Below are positions 35,786 through 44,909 of a stretch of DNA of 64,000 nucleotides, piece after piece. The notes under the pieces were generated by a model. The model worked only from the letters and a program-made list of their open reading frames with translations, searched no databases and had not been told where the DNA came from. The DNA is from Nocardioides deserti (GTDB lineage: Bacteria; Actinomycetota; Actinomycetes; Propionibacteriales; Nocardioidaceae): NCBI RefSeq assembly GCF_014266025.1, contig NZ_JACMYC010000009.1, positions 34,361 through 98,360 of the forward strand, given 5' to 3'. Position numbers and translations under genes: made by a program. Positions within the stretch are counted from its first letter, which is position 1; each line of letters opens with the position of its first letter.

Positions 35786-37015
35786 GTGGCCCTCCACGTC
35801 GTCGCCCACCGACCCGACCCCGCGCTCATGCGGCTGCCGTGGTCGGTGCCGCTGGAGGAGTGGGGCGAGCAGCACGTCGTCCCCCTCCCCCGCGGCCTGT
35901 CCCGGCACGTGGTGCGGATCGTGCGCCTCGGCCCCGCGACGTACGCCGTCAAGGAGACGGTCGCCGACATCGCGTTCCGCGAGTACCGCCTGCTCCGCGA
36001 CCTCCAGCGCCTCGGGCTGCCCGCGGTGGTGCCGCAGGGGGTCGTGACCGGACGCGTGGACGCCGACGGCGAGGAGCTGCCCGCCGCGCTGCTGACCCAG
36101 CACCTGCGCTTCTCGCTGCCCTACCGCAGCCTGTTCAGCCACGGGACGACCGTCGAGGGGCTGCCGTCGTTGATCGACGCGATGGTCGTGCTGCTGGTCC
36201 GGCTGCACCTGGCCGACTTCTTCTGGGGCGACGTGTCGCTGTCGAACGTGCTGTTCCGCCGCGACGCCGGCGGGTTCGCGGCGTACCTCGTCGACGCCGA
36301 GACCGGCGAGCTGCGCCCGTCGCTGTCCCGGCAGATGCGCGAGCACGACCTCACCATCGCCACCGAGAACGTCTTCGCCGAGCTGCTCGACCTCCAGGCC
36401 AGCCGGCTGGTCCCTGCCGAGGTGCCGGCCGAGAAGATCGTCGCGCTGCTGCACCGGCGCTACCACGAGCTGTGGGACGAGCTGACCGGCGTCGAGGAGT
36501 TCTCCGCCGCCGAGATGTGGCGCATCGAGCAGCGGATCGCCCGGCTCAACGAGCTCGGCTTCGACGTCGAGGAGCTCGACATCGTCACCGACTTCGACGG
36601 TGACTCCGTCCGCATCCAGCCCCGCGCCGTCGAGCTCGGCCACCACCGCCGCGAGCTGCGCTCCCTCACCGGCCTCGACGTCGAGGACGCCCAGGCACAG
36701 CGGCTCCTCAACGACATCGCGCGCTTCACCGCCCACCGCGACCTCGGCCGCGAGGACCGCGTCCTCGTCGCCAGCCGCTGGCTCACCGACGTCTTCGAGC
36801 CGCTCATGGCGATGGTCCCGCCCGAGGCCCGCGGCAAGCTCGAGCCGGCCGAGATCTTCCACGAGGTGCTCGTCCACCGGTGGTACCTCTCCGAGCGCGC
36901 CGGCCACGAGGTCGACCTCTTCGAGACCGCCCGCGACTACATCGACACCGTGCTGTCGAAGAAGCCCGAGGAAGCCCTCACCCCGCCTCCCGCCGACCCC
37001 GACGATCCGACCTGA
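35786..37015 (+). CDS. DUF4032 protein with a kinase-like N-terminal domain
   Basis: 409 residues. The first half has kinase-like elements: VRLGPATYAVKETV (Lys), RLHLADFFWGDVSLSNVLF (catalytic-loop-like H-x-D/N) and AYLVDAETGE (metal-binding D). The second half is the actinobacterial DUF4032 region ending with FHEVLVHRWYLSERAGHEVDLFETARDYI. It resembles lipopolysaccharide-kinase (WaaP-like) folds. Role unknown; the tight linkage to the GH13 gene points to glycan metabolism. GTG at 35786. Confidence 0.85.
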   Translation: MALHVVAHRPDPALMRLPWSVPLEEWGEQHVVPLPRGLSRHVVRIVRLGPATYAVKETVADIAFREYRLLRDLQRLGLPAVVPQGVVTGRVDADGEELPAALLTQHLRFSLPYRSLFSHGTTVEGLPSLIDAMVVLLVRLHLADFFWGDVSLSNVLFRRDAGGFAAYLVDAETGELRPSLSRQMREHDLTIATENVFAELLDLQASRLVPAEVPAEKIVALLHRRYHELWDELTGVEEFSAAEMWRIEQRIARLNELGFDVEELDIVTDFDGDSVRIQPRAVELGHHRRELRSLTGLDVEDAQAQRLLNDIARFTAHRDLGREDRVLVASRWLTDVFEPLMAMVPPEARGKLEPAEIFHEVLVHRWYLSERAGHEVDLFETARDYIDTVLSKKPEEALTPPPADPDDPT

Positions 37016-37033
37016 CCCGACGCCCTCGTCGAC

Positions 37034-37105
37034 GGACGGGCAGAACCGCCGTCCCGGCCACGCCGACCTGCGAAGACGTCACCCGGGTGCGACTTCTGCC
37101 CGTCC
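37034..37105. repeat. Inverted repeat after the DUF4032 gene
   Basis: Perfect 12-nt arms GGACGGGCAGAA (37034-37045) and TTCTGCCCGTCC (37094-37105) enclose 48 nt in the 171-nt gap before the convergent membrane-protein gene. No other feature is seen in that gap. Probably a bidirectional terminator or a small repeat element. Confidence 0.65.
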
Positions 37106-37186
37106 GCCGACGGCCCGGCGGCACGTCCGCGAGGCCGCAGTCGGCTCACCGGAGCGACAAGCCGAGGTGCCGGCGAGTCGTTCCGG

Positions 37187-37777
37187 CTAGGGCTTGCAGA
37201 CGCGACAGGTGGTGAGCTGGGCGACGCGGCCCTGGGCCTCGGCCTCGCCGAGGGGGTGGAGGTCCTGGCGGTGGGCGATGAGGGCGCAGTCGCGGCGGTG
37301 GATGGTGGTGCCCTCGCCGGCGGTGACCGGGAGCGCGGAGGTGTCGACGCCCTGGTCGTTCACGGCCGCGGCCCGGGAGGTCACGTCGGCCAGCACGAGG
37401 AGGGTGTCGGCCAGCCGCTTCGAGGACTCCCGACCGTCGTCGGCGATCCGCGCGAGCCAGGCCCCGAAGTAGAGGAACCCGCCCACGAAGGTCAGGCCGA
37501 GCCCGAGGAGGCCGCCAGAGACGAGGTAGGAGAGCTGGTCGTACTGGTAGGGCGTGTTCGCGGCGCCGTACCAGCCCAGGACGATGACGACCAGGCCGAG
37601 CGGGAGCAGGATCGCGCCGGCCCAGAACAGCACGACCTGGAGCAGCTGGTAGTTGTTGTTCTTCATCGGGGCCGCGCCGGTGGCGCTGCCGCCCCGGCCG
37701 GCGCGCGGGAGCGCGGTGCCGGAGCCCATGCGGGCGCCCGAGGCGGGCAGGGAGCCGGTGTTCTGCATCGTGGTCAT
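37187..37777 (-). CDS. Two-helix membrane protein with C-terminal Cys motif
   Basis: 196 residues, family not recognised. An N-terminal Gly/Ala-rich stretch is followed by two transmembrane helices (about 47-69 and 83-108). A soluble C-terminal part with IHRRDCALI and the end CRVCKP carries a CxxC and could bind metal. It lies 33 nt downstream of the surface-protein gene on the same strand and may be co-transcribed with the ABC importer operon. Confidence 0.72.
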   Translation of the reverse strand: MTTMQNTGSLPASGARMGSGTALPRAGRGGSATGAAPMKNNNYQLLQVVLFWAGAILLPLGLVVIVLGWYGAANTPYQYDQLSYLVSGGLLGLGLTFVGGFLYFGAWLARIADDGRESSKRLADTLLVLADVTSRAAAVNDQGVDTSALPVTAGEGTTIHRRDCALIAHRQDLHPLGEAEAQGRVAQLTTCRVCKP

Positions 37778-37810
37778 CTCGGGGTGCCTTTCGGGTGGAG
37801 CCGGGCGGGG

Positions 37811-39610
37811 TCAGGCCTTGCGGAGGTCGGGCAGGCCGCTGTCGAGGCCGTGGGGACAGGCGCCGCCGGCCCCGAGGGCGAGCGCGCCGATCTTGCGGAG
37901 GTAGCTGCCCGCGACCGCGGCGAGCGCGATGCCGCCGAAGAGCAGGGCGCCGGGGATGGAGTTCAGCGGCGGGAGGCCGGAACCGACCGGGGCCGCGTCG
38001 ACGAGGTCGCCGTCGGCAGGAGCGGCTCCGCCGCCACCGGCGCCGGCGGAGCCGACGTCGCTCGGGGAGGTCGGGGCACCGGTCGAGCCGCTGCCGGTGC
38101 TGCCACCGGCGGTGCCGCCGGACCCGCCGCCGCTGGTGTCGCCACCCTCACCGGAGGGGTCGTTGTCCGGGATCTCGCCGTCGGGCAGGTCGAGCTTCGG
38201 GGCCCGCTTGACCTCGCTGCCGGCGACGCCGAGGTGGAGGACGATGCGGGGCGAGAGCTGGGTGAGCGCGCCGAGCAGGCTCTTGACGATCGCCGCCTGC
38301 CCGGGGAACGGGATCGGCGCCAGGATGTCGCCGAGCGGGATCTGGGACAGGATCGGCTTGAGGATCGAGAGGTCGACCTGGATGCGCAGCGCCTCGACGA
38401 CCGCACTGGCCTCCTTGCCCTTGCTCGTCAGCTCCGGCTTCGGGAGCGTGATGGAGACGCCGAGCTGCTCGAGCGCCTTGGCGGGGTCGTCGGAGAGCCC
38501 GGGGATCGGTCCGCCCTGGCCGACGGCCTCGTAGCCGTCGGGGCCGACGGAGAACTCCTGGCCGGCGATGGAGAGCGTGCCGAAGCGGGCCTTGCCCGAG
38601 GCCTTCTCCTTCGCGCCGTCGCTGCTGGTCACGGCCTTGGCGGTGACGCCGGAGAGGCCGATGATGCCGCCGAGCAGGCGGACCTCGCCGAGGGCGGAGC
38701 GCGTGGTCGTGGTGACGACGCCCTTCTCGACCTTCGAGCGGCTCGTGGAGGCCATGCCGCCGATGTCGATGAGCGCGTTGAGCGCCGAGGGGATCTGGCA
38801 GGCCGCGGCCTCCTCCGCCGCCTTCTCCTCCGCGGCCTTCTGCGCGGCACCCTGGCCGGTGATCGCGGCGCCGAAGTCGGCGAGCGGGTTGGTCGCACCG
38901 CCGGCCCCACCGCCGGAGCCGCCGAGCAGGCCACCGGTGAGCCCACCGGTCAGGCCACCCGTCAGCCCGCCGAGGAGACCACCCAGACCGTCACCGAGCC
39001 CGCCGGTCGGCAGCCCCGGGAGCTCGGGCAGACCGGGCAGCCCGCCACCGCCACCGCCGCCACCGCCGCCGTCGCCGCTGCCCGCGGGCTCGTCGACGTC
39101 GCAGTCGGTGGAGAAGCCGGCCGCGGCACGGACGTCACCCTCGGCGGCGCTGGTGCGCGAGACCGAGCCCGGGAAGGGCTCCTGGACCTCGGACTCGGGC
39201 CCGCCGGGGTAGGCCGAGTTCACCTGGACCGGGTAGCCCTGCTCGGCGATCGGGTTGGCGATCTCCGGCGGGAGGCCGAGGTTCTCGACGACGGTCTTGA
39301 GACCCTCGCCGATGGAGTCGCCGGGCCAGAAGTACGCCGCACGGCCCTTGCCGCCGCTGCTGTCGGCCGAGACCTTGCTGTAGCCGAGGCTCAGCTCGAA
39401 CTGCGGGGTGGCCGGGATCGGGATGACGGGCTCGTAGATCTCGAGCTTGATCGGCGTCGCCGACCCCTCGGAGCTGTAGCCGTAGTCGAGCGTCTCCTTG
39501 GCGGCCGAGGGCAGGCCGGCGGCCGCCGCGGGGGACGCCGTCGTGGCGCCGAGCGGGAGCACCGCGGCGACGAGCCCGCTGGCGACGAGGGGGAGCACGG
39601 TCCGCTTCAC
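37811..39610 (-). CDS. Secreted, C-terminally membrane-anchored surface protein (choice-of-anchor type)
   Basis: 599 residues. Signal peptide at about 1-30 (AASPAAAAG cleavage region), a beta-rich first domain, a Gly-rich spacer of more than 60 residues (GGGG then repeated GGL-T-G units), a second beta-rich domain (about 270-480), another Gly/Ser/Thr linker and a C-terminal hydrophobic helix (IPGALLFGGIALAAVAGSYL) with basic residues. Two Cys pairs could form disulfides. GTG at 39610 overlaps the LivF-like stop (GTGA), so it belongs to the importer operon. A substrate-capture or display role is inferred. Confidence 0.8.
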   Translation of the reverse strand: MKRTVLPLVASGLVAAVLPLGATTASPAAAAGLPSAAKETLDYGYSSEGSATPIKLEIYEPVIPIPATPQFELSLGYSKVSADSSGGKGRAAYFWPGDSIGEGLKTVVENLGLPPEIANPIAEQGYPVQVNSAYPGGPESEVQEPFPGSVSRTSAAEGDVRAAAGFSTDCDVDEPAGSGDGGGGGGGGGGLPGLPELPGLPTGGLGDGLGGLLGGLTGGLTGGLTGGLLGGSGGGAGGATNPLADFGAAITGQGAAQKAAEEKAAEEAAACQIPSALNALIDIGGMASTSRSKVEKGVVTTTTRSALGEVRLLGGIIGLSGVTAKAVTSSDGAKEKASGKARFGTLSIAGQEFSVGPDGYEAVGQGGPIPGLSDDPAKALEQLGVSITLPKPELTSKGKEASAVVEALRIQVDLSILKPILSQIPLGDILAPIPFPGQAAIVKSLLGALTQLSPRIVLHLGVAGSEVKRAPKLDLPDGEIPDNDPSGEGGDTSGGGSGGTAGGSTGSGSTGAPTSPSDVGSAGAGGGGAAPADGDLVDAAPVGSGLPPLNSIPGALLFGGIALAAVAGSYLRKIGALALGAGGACPHGLDSGLPDLRKA

Positions 39611-40314
39611 GCGGCACCTCCGAGGATGACGTCGGACATGGTCTCGAGGACCTCGGCGGGTTCGCCGGAGGCCACGATGCGTCCGCCGGACATGACGGCC
39701 GCGTAGTCGGAGACCCGCAGCGCGGTGCGGGCGAACTGCTCGATGCAGAGGATGGAGACGCCGGACGCCGCGATCTGGGCGACGGTGTCGTAGAGCTCGT
39801 CGACGATCAGCGGCGCGAGCCCCATCGACAGCTCGTCGAGCAGCAGCAGCGCCGGGTCCGAGGCCAGCGCCCGCGACATGGCCAGCATCTGCTGCTCCCC
39901 GCCGGACATGGTGCCGGCGAGCTGGTGGCGCCGCTCGGAGAGCCGCGGGAAGTAGGAGTACGCCGTGTCGAGGACCGCCTCGGTGGGGACGCCGGCGTAC
40001 GACATCAGGCGGAGGTTCTCCTCCACGGTGAGGTTCGGGAAGACCGAGCGGCCCTCGGGCACCGTGCACAGCCCGAGCCGCGCCAGCTCCTCGGAGCCCG
40101 CGCCGCGGACGTTGACGCCGCCGAGGTGGACGTCGCCGGAGGTGGGCTTCTTCTGCCCGGAGATGACCTTGACCAGCGTCGACTTGCCCGCGCCGTTGGG
40201 GCCGAGCAGCGCCATGACCGCGCCCTTCGGCACCGCCAGGTCGACGCCGCGGAGGACCTCGATCCGGCCGTAGGCGGCGTGGAGGTCGACGACCTCGAGG
40301 ATGGGGATGCTCAT
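39607..40314 (-). CDS. Branched-chain-amino-acid-type ABC transporter ATPase (LivF-like)
   Basis: 235 residues. Walker A GPNGAGKST, signature MSGGEQQMLAMSRAL, Walker B LLLLDELSMGLAP and the H-loop-equivalent Q (CIEQFA) match LivF. It powers uptake with the LivG-like partner encoded upstream; starts and stops overlap by 4 nt. The substrate class of HAAT importers includes branched-chain amino acids, urea, amides and aromatic or steroid acids. Confidence 0.94.
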   Translation of the reverse strand: MSIPILEVVDLHAAYGRIEVLRGVDLAVPKGAVMALLGPNGAGKSTLVKVISGQKKPTSGDVHLGGVNVRGAGSEELARLGLCTVPEGRSVFPNLTVEENLRLMSYAGVPTEAVLDTAYSYFPRLSERRHQLAGTMSGGEQQMLAMSRALASDPALLLLDELSMGLAPLIVDELYDTVAQIAASGVSILCIEQFARTALRVSDYAAVMSGGRIVASGEPAEVLETMSDVILGGAA

Positions 40315-41228
40315 CGGACGTCCTCCGGGGTGGTGGCGCCGACCGCGGGGATCACGGTCGTCGCGTCGCTGGCCGCACCGACCGGCACGAGGTCGGTGCG
40401 GGTCTCCTCGACGGCGCCGGCCCCGACGCCGGCCCGCGCCCCGACCAGCTCGTGCTCGGGCACGTCGTCGGAGTAGCCGAGGTAGGCGCGTTGCACGGCC
40501 GGGTCGCGACGGATGTCGCCGGGCGTGCCCGAGGCGATGATCGAGCCGAAGTCGAGGACGTGGATGGTGTCGCAGACGCCCATCACCAGGTCCATGTCGT
40601 GCTCGACCATGAGGATGCCGCGGCCCTCGGCGGCGAGGTCGCGCAGCAGGTCGCCGAAGTCGTCGGTCTCGGTCTCGTCGAGGCCCGAGGAGGGCTCGTC
40701 GAGCAGCAGCAGCTTCGGGTCGCCGGCCAGGCAGCGGGCCAGCTCGAGCAGGCGCGCGGTGCCGGTCGGGATGGAGTCGGCGCGCTCGTCGGCGTACGCC
40801 GAGATGCCGACCCGCTCGAGCAGGGCGTCGATGTCCTTGGCGCCGGGCTTCACCAGGCCGGCGAGGCCGCGGTGGATGTCGTAGGCGACCCGGACGTTGT
40901 CGCGCACCGAGAGCGAGCCGAACGCCTCGAGCCGCTGGAAGGTGCGCCCCATCCCCCGCTTCGAGCGGCGGTGCACCGGTGCGCCGGTGACGTTGCGGCC
41001 GCGGAAGCGGACCTTGCCGCGGGTGGGCTTCTGCAGGCCGGAGATGACGTTGAAGCAGGTCGTCTTGCCGGCGCCGTTGGGGCCGATCAGGCCGGTCACC
41101 GTGCCGGCCTCGGCCACGAAGGTCGCCTCGTTGACGGCCGTGACGCCACCGAACTGGACGACCACGTGGTCGACCTCGAGGAGCGGCACGTCCGCGCCGG
41201 CCACGTGCTGGAGGGAGTGGTCAGGCAT
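40311..41228 (-). CDS. Branched-chain-amino-acid-type ABC transporter ATPase (LivG-like)
   Basis: 305 residues. Walker A GPNGAGKT, LivG-specific ISGLQKPTRGKVRFRGRNVTG, GMGRTFQRLEAF, Walker B LLLLDEPSSGLDE, H-loop VEHDMDLVM. A 50-residue C-terminal extension beyond the usual LivG end is Val/Ala-rich and unique. ATG at 41228 overlaps the permease stop by 8 nt. Confidence 0.94.
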   Translation of the reverse strand: MPDHSLQHVAGADVPLLEVDHVVVQFGGVTAVNEATFVAEAGTVTGLIGPNGAGKTTCFNVISGLQKPTRGKVRFRGRNVTGAPVHRRSKRGMGRTFQRLEAFGSLSVRDNVRVAYDIHRGLAGLVKPGAKDIDALLERVGISAYADERADSIPTGTARLLELARCLAGDPKLLLLDEPSSGLDETETDDFGDLLRDLAAEGRGILMVEHDMDLVMGVCDTIHVLDFGSIIASGTPGDIRRDPAVQRAYLGYSDDVPEHELVGARAGVGAGAVEETRTDLVPVGAASDATTVIPAVGATTPEDVR

Positions 41229-43200
41229 GGGCGGGCACCTTCCCGGTGGCGTCAGGGGTCTCGGGCAGCAGGTCGTCGAGGCCGGCGTCCTCGCCGTCGT
41301 CGGGTGCGTCGGCGCGGCTGCCGGGGAGGACCGGCAGCTTGTCGCGCAGCTGGGGCAGGACGACCGCCTGGATCCGGCGACCGAGGCCGAACATCAGGTT
41401 GGCCAGGCCGTTCGGGTCCCGGCCGAGCGCGACGGCGCCGAAGCCGAGGATCGCGAAGATCAGGCCGGCGATGCCGGGGTTGTTGGACTGCATGACCGGC
41501 AGCAGCATCAGGCCGACGCCGCCGAGCGTCGCGCCGGTGACCGAGGTGACGCCGAAGACGACCGCGAGCAGCAGCAGCGGGAGGCTGTTGAAGAACTGGA
41601 AGTCGGCGGCGCCGATCGTGCCGCGCAGGCCGGCGAAGAGCGCCCCGGCCAGGCCGGCCATCCCCGCGGAGAGGCCGAAGAGGCCCACGCGGAACCACCG
41701 CATGTCCAGGCCGAGCGTGCCGCAGGCCGCCGGGCTGTCGCGCATCGCGATGAGGACCCGGCCGAGCGGGCCGCGCCGCAGGAGCAGCAGCGCGATGCCC
41801 ATCAGCACCAGGAAGAGGGTCATCACCAGCACGTAGCCGCCGGTCGACTCGATCGCGTTGCCGAGGACCGAGAGCCGGCCGGCCTGGAGGGTGCCGTTGA
41901 AGCCGAAGGCGAACTCCGCCTGGAAGATCATCTTGTCCATCAGCACGCCGAAGGCCAGCGTGGACAGCGCGAGGTAGAGGCCGGTCAGCCGCAGCACCGG
42001 CAGCGCCACGAGGGCGCCGACGCCGGCCGCGATCGCGGCGGCCAGGAACAGGCCGGCGAGGTTGGGCTGCTCGAGCTTGGCGTAGGCCAGCGCACCGACG
42101 CCGGCGAAGGTCAGCTGGGCCAGCGACACGTGGCCGCCGTAGCCGGTGAGCAGCACCAGGCTGAGCATGACCATCGCGTACGTCGCCGCGGTGCCGACGA
42201 GCAGCAGGTTCGCGGTGGACATCCCGCCGCCGACGAGCAGCGCGACGAGGACCAGGAGCGCGCCGCCCCAGCCGACCGACTTGGTGATCGACGGGAGCGG
42301 GGCGGAGACGATGCCCTTGACCTGCCCGATCCGCAGCTGGGCCTGCGGCATCAGCACGATCACCACGAAGAGGAACAGCGCGGGGACGACCGCCCGGGTG
42401 CCGGCGAGGAAGCCGTCGCTCGGCAGGTAGGCCACCGCGAACGACTGCAGGATGCCGAGCCCCATCGCCCCGACGAAGGTCAGCGGCAGCGACTTGAGCC
42501 GGCCCAGCATCGCCGCGGCGTACGCGTTGATGACCAGCAGGGTGAGGTCGTAGTAGGACAGGCCGATCACCGAGGACAGCAGGATGCCGCCGAGCGCGGC
42601 GAGGCTGATGCCGATCGCCCACGAGAGCGCCGCGACCGTGTCGGGCTTGCCGCCGAAGAGGCGGAGCAGCTCGGGGTTGTCGACCGAGGCGCGCATGGCC
42701 GTACCGATGCGGGTGCGGTTGAGCAGGACGTAGAGGGCGAGCGCGACGCCGATCGAGATGACGATCGTGATGATCTGGTGGGCGGTGACGTAGGTGTCGC
42801 CGAGCTGGACGCCCGAGGACGCCATGAACGGCGGGACCGTGCGCGGCTCCGGCGGCCAGACCTGCTGCGCCAGGCCGATGAGACCGACGAAGAGGCCGAC
42901 GGTGACGACCAGCGCGACCGAGACCGGCCCCTCGCCGAGGCCCTTGGTGACGAAGCGCTGGATGCCCCACCCGATGGCCGGCGCGATCACGCCGAGGACG
43001 AGGAACAGCGACAGGAACAGGTTGAGCCCCTGGCGTTGGGAGAAGTCCCAGAACACGAAGGCCATCACCATGCCGAACGCGCCGTGGGCGATGTTGAACA
43101 CCCGGGTCGTGGTGTAGGTGAGCACCAGGCCCGACGCCGCGATCGCGTACGCCGCCCCGGTGAACAACCCGAGGATGGTGAAGGAGATCAGGGAACTCAT
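41221..43200 (-). CDS. Fused LivH-LivM type ABC permease
   Basis: 659 residues, about sixteen or more transmembrane segments. The first half matches LivH (GLVLTYTTTRVFNIAHGAFGM, then IGTAMRASVDNPELLRLFG); the second half matches LivM (GYGGHVSLAQLTFAGVGA, GPLGRVLIAMRDSPAACGTLG). Normally these are two proteins; here one chain supplies both halves of the membrane pore. A cytoplasmic, acidic C-terminal tail follows. It starts 3 nt after the binding-protein stop. Confidence 0.94.
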   Translation of the reverse strand: MSSLISFTILGLFTGAAYAIAASGLVLTYTTTRVFNIAHGAFGMVMAFVFWDFSQRQGLNLFLSLFLVLGVIAPAIGWGIQRFVTKGLGEGPVSVALVVTVGLFVGLIGLAQQVWPPEPRTVPPFMASSGVQLGDTYVTAHQIITIVISIGVALALYVLLNRTRIGTAMRASVDNPELLRLFGGKPDTVAALSWAIGISLAALGGILLSSVIGLSYYDLTLLVINAYAAAMLGRLKSLPLTFVGAMGLGILQSFAVAYLPSDGFLAGTRAVVPALFLFVVIVLMPQAQLRIGQVKGIVSAPLPSITKSVGWGGALLVLVALLVGGGMSTANLLLVGTAATYAMVMLSLVLLTGYGGHVSLAQLTFAGVGALAYAKLEQPNLAGLFLAAAIAAGVGALVALPVLRLTGLYLALSTLAFGVLMDKMIFQAEFAFGFNGTLQAGRLSVLGNAIESTGGYVLVMTLFLVLMGIALLLLRRGPLGRVLIAMRDSPAACGTLGLDMRWFRVGLFGLSAGMAGLAGALFAGLRGTIGAADFQFFNSLPLLLLAVVFGVTSVTGATLGGVGLMLLPVMQSNNPGIAGLIFAILGFGAVALGRDPNGLANLMFGLGRRIQAVVLPQLRDKLPVLPGSRADAPDDGEDAGLDDLLPETPDATGKVPAHA

Positions 43201-43203
43201 CGG

Positions 43204-44745
43204 TCAGCCTCCCAGGCCGGTGTTCGTCATCGAGCCGCAGAGGTACTCGCCGGGCGAGACCTTCTTCCACGTCCCGTTGCTGAGCTGGATGATCGAGGCG
43301 CAGTTGGCGGTGCGCTCCGCACCGACCTGCTGCGGGACGTGGATGCCGTTGCCGGTCCAGTCCTTGACGCCGCGCAGCCGCTCGACGAGCGAGGCGCGGC
43401 TGAGCTTCCCGCCGAGCGCGACCGCCTGCTCGACGAAGAGCCGGGCGGCCGACCAGGCGAAGACGCCGTAGGTGTTGGGCTCGGCGCCCGGGTCGACCTG
43501 CTGGAGCCAGGAGCGGTAGAGCCTCATCTCCGCGACGGAGGAGTCGAGCATCGCGGTCTGGGCGTAGACGTAGGTGCCGTCCCCGGTCGCGCCGGCCTCG
43601 TCGACGTACCGCTGGTCGTAGACGGTGGCGTCCTGGAGGAAGATCTCCGGCTCGTAGCCCTGCTGCCTCATCGCCTGCTGCAACCGGATCGTGAACTGGT
43701 AGGGCCCGGTGTAGCTGACCAGCCGGGCGCCGGCGTCCTTCGCCTGCTGGACGTAGGGCGCGTAGTTGAACTCGGCGGTGTCGATGGCCTCGAACACCGT
43801 GACGTCCCAGCCGTTCTTCTCCCACGCGGCGCGGAAGTTCTCGGCGTTGGCCGGCGCGGCGCCGGCGTTGACGTAGAACATCGCGACCGACTCCACCGCC
43901 TCCGGCGCCTTCTTCGCCCAGTACTGCGGCATCGCGTTCGGCACCAGGTGGGGCTGCACGGCGTACGCCGCGAAGCAGGTGGTGCAGCGGGTGCGGTCGC
44001 CGTTGACGGAGTAGGAGCGGATGTCGGGCAGACCGCACTGCTGCGCGGTCGCGGCACCGCCGGAGTCGAAGGCCGACATCGAGCCGACGGCCGCGAACGC
44101 GTCGTCGCACGCCCGGGTGTAGGCCTGCTGGTCGGCGCCGGCGTCCGCGCGGCTGTCGAGGTCGAGCACCTTCAGCGAGCGGCCGCAGATGTCGCCGGCG
44201 GAGTTGGCGTACGCCGCGTACGCCTGGGTCGCCTGCTGGGCGGCCTCGAAGATGCCCGGCACCGGGCCGGAGATGTCGGAGACGTTCGCGATGGTGATCG
44301 TGTCGTCGGTGATGCCCGTGGTGTTCTCGAACCCGTCGCAGGACCCGGCCCGCACGCCACCGTCCGCAGCGTTCTCGCCGCCGCCCTGCTCGCCGCCGGC
44401 CGACGGCGTACCGGCGTCGTCCGCGGCGCCGCCGGGAGCGGTCCCGCCGGCGACGGTGCCCGAGCCGCTGCCGCCCCTGGTGACGTCGCCGGTCGTCGTG
44501 CCGGGAGCGACGTCGGCACCGGGGACCTCGCCGGCACCGACGACGGCGCCGTCGGCTCCGGGGACGCCCGCGCCCGCCGCTCCCGCCCCGGCGCTGAGGC
44601 TGACGGTGGCGGGGTCGATCCGCGACCCGCACGCGGCCAGGGAGACGGCCATGAGCGCGGCGACGAGCAGCACCGCGCCGCGGCGCGCCCGGCGGGTGCC
44701 GAGCGGTCGCGGAGCGGCACGGGGCCGGCGCAGCTGGGTCGTCAT
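43204..44745 (-). CDS. ABC transporter substrate-binding lipoprotein, paralogue 2
   Basis: 513 residues. Lipoprotein signal ending AVSLAACGS, then about 85 residues of Gly/Ala/Thr/Pro linker, then a type I periplasmic-binding fold of the HAAT class (ITIANVSDISGPVPGIFEAAQ, FVEQAVALGGKL). Several Cys (CDGF, CGR, CTTCF) are shared with the paralogue upstream and may form disulfides. ATG at 44745 has GGAGG 6 nt upstream. Linked to the permease gene by a 3-nt gap. Confidence 0.92.
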   Translation of the reverse strand: MTTQLRRPRAAPRPLGTRRARRGAVLLVAALMAVSLAACGSRIDPATVSLSAGAGAAGAGVPGADGAVVGAGEVPGADVAPGTTTGDVTRGGSGSGTVAGGTAPGGAADDAGTPSAGGEQGGGENAADGGVRAGSCDGFENTTGITDDTITIANVSDISGPVPGIFEAAQQATQAYAAYANSAGDICGRSLKVLDLDSRADAGADQQAYTRACDDAFAAVGSMSAFDSGGAATAQQCGLPDIRSYSVNGDRTRCTTCFAAYAVQPHLVPNAMPQYWAKKAPEAVESVAMFYVNAGAAPANAENFRAAWEKNGWDVTVFEAIDTAEFNYAPYVQQAKDAGARLVSYTGPYQFTIRLQQAMRQQGYEPEIFLQDATVYDQRYVDEAGATGDGTYVYAQTAMLDSSVAEMRLYRSWLQQVDPGAEPNTYGVFAWSAARLFVEQAVALGGKLSRASLVERLRGVKDWTGNGIHVPQQVGAERTANCASIIQLSNGTWKKVSPGEYLCGSMTNTGLGG

Positions 44746-44909
44746 GGGTTCCTCCGCGGGGTGGACGCGTACCGGTAGAACGAGGGACGACCGGCCGGGT
44801 GACGCCGATCGCAGCCGCCGCGCACGGATCTGGACCACTTCCCGGACGTCTCGCGTCCGACCCCGGTCACGGCCTCGGCCTCGTCGTCCACGGCGCGCGT
44901 CGCCGCCGG

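Noticed and set aside
40897..44778. Nearly 1300-codon plus-strand frame across the ABC operon
   Set aside because: Composition is Arg/Gln/Asp/Glu/His-rich low complexity, and the opposite strand has unmistakable permease and ATPase genes.
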